Source: Pseudomonas taeanensis MS-3
GTDB lineage: Bacteria > Pseudomonadota > Gammaproteobacteria > Pseudomonadales > Pseudomonadaceae
Reading direction: 5' to 3'
DNA: 64,000 bases
Assembly: GCF_000498575.2 (NCBI RefSeq)
Contig: NZ_AWSQ01000001.1
Span: forward strand, 62,001-126,000
Shown here: positions 63,555 through 64,000 of the stretch, piece by piece
How positions within the stretch are numbered: position 1 is the first letter of the stretch
Layout of the letters: each line of letters begins with the position of its first letter
Translations under genes and position numbers: made by a program
Notes under the pieces: model-generated
The model's input: only the letters and a program-made list of their open reading frames with translations
Databases searched by the model: none
What the model was told of the DNA's origin: nothing

Positions 63555-64000
63555 TCAACCCAACTGGAAGCGCCCGGTGTTTTGCGTCAGTCCCTCACTG
63601 CCTCGGCGCAGTTGCTCGGCGGCGGCGCTGACCGCCTGGGCGCCATCGAGCAGATGACCGGCGCTCTGGTCGACCTGCTGGATATTGCCGCTGACCTCAT
63701 CGGCGGTCGCCGCCTGTTGCTCGGCAGCGGTGGCGATCTGTGCCAGGCGATCGCTGACCCGCTGCACCGACTCGACGATGCCCGCCAGGTCTTCGCCCAT
63801 CGCCAGTACGCTGCCGACATCGCCCTCGGCTTGACTGACCGCCTCTTCCATCAGGCTGACGGACTGGCCGACCACCTTGTGCAGATCGGCGACGGTCTGG
63901 GCGATTTCCGCGGTGGAGTTCTGCGTGCGCTGCGACAGGCTACGCACTTCGTCGGCGACCACGGCAAAGCCGCGGCCCTGCTCGCCGGCACGCGCTGCCT
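63555..64000 (-). CDS. Methyl-accepting chemotaxis protein, C-terminal part (partial)
   Basis: The final about 148 residues of a chemoreceptor; the rest lies beyond base 64000. It begins within the signalling hairpin tip (ARAGEQGRGFAVVADEVRSLSQRT), the CheA/CheW-contacting region invariant in MCPs. The methylation helix ends with AEQQAATADEVSGNIQQV. The sequence ends FQLG with no CheR-tethering pentapeptide. The sensor domain is not visible, so the ligand is unknown. Confidence 0.95.
   Translation of the reverse strand, partial: AARAGEQGRGFAVVADEVRSLSQRTQNSTAEIAQTVADLHKVVGQSVSLMEEAVSQAEGDVGSVLAMGEDLAGIVESVQRVSDRLAQIATAAEQQAATADEVSGNIQQVDQSAGHLLDGAQAVSAAAEQLRRGSEGLTQNTGRFQLG

Overview
The window is about 64 kb of a high-GC gammaproteobacterial chromosome, almost certainly a Pseudomonas in the broad sense. 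The content is typical of that genus: a biotin cluster in the order bioB-F-H-C-D, malate synthase G, three large paralogous acyl-CoA dehydrogenases, CreBC/CreD and many dispersed palindromes. From memory, the stretch from glcB through rarD, srkA, modE, comF and bio to the acyl-CoA dehydrogenases follows the order of P. aeruginosa PA0482-PA0508. No rRNA operon, complete tRNA, prophage, intact insertion sequence or CRISPR array was seen.

Layout. 1-5.7 kb: a tripartite RND efflux pump (permease cut by the window edge, plus adaptor) divergent from a BaeSR-like two-component system. 5.7-6.3 kb: a gene-poor patch with a tRNA 3'-half remnant, and a small Pmp3/YqaE protein. 6.4-11.4 kb: a sigma-54 activator with a PAS domain, a GntP-family permease and a single-chain CoA-transferase. 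A sigma-54 promoter and three upstream dyads lie between regulator and permease. 11.5-16.3 kb: a purine/nucleoside-type ABC importer with a BMP-family binding protein. 16.8-20 kb: agmatinase, a polyamine-type binding protein and a divergent LysR regulator. 20.1-23.8 kb: a TetR-hydrolase-thioesterase operon, an FMN reductase and a pentapeptide-repeat potassium channel. 24.2-31.4 kb: three acyl-CoA dehydrogenases (PsrA-type boxes before the last) with an embedded membrane diguanylate cyclase. 31.5-37.6 kb: a SprA-like putative metalloprotease, a small flagellar-rod-like protein and the biotin cluster. 37.6-44.4 kb: comF, modE-modA-modB without modC, srkA, rarD, gcvR-like and a GNAT. 44.7-46.9 kb: glcB. 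47-52.3 kb: a regulatory nucleotidyltransferase plus exonuclease pair convergent with an acetate-type symporter and its small partner. 52.6-64 kb: a Vgb-like beta-propeller, a GST, creD, a CBS protein, a long MgtE, DUF2834, DinB, a nitrilase-family enzyme, an ArsN2-like GNAT, creC, creB and the end of a chemoreceptor.

How it fits together. Much of the window serves carbon scavenging: short organic acids (GntP/CoA-transferase, symporter, glcB), fatty acids (the acyl-CoA dehydrogenases), nucleosides and agmatine. Envelope stress and drug efflux functions (BaeSR-RND, CreBC/CreD) lie near the two ends. The observations most worth following are: palindromic elements abutting three stop codons; a three-dyad enhancer beside a sigma-54 promoter; the symporter/DUF4212/nucleotidyltransferase/exonuclease module; modAB without modC; and creBC separated from creD.
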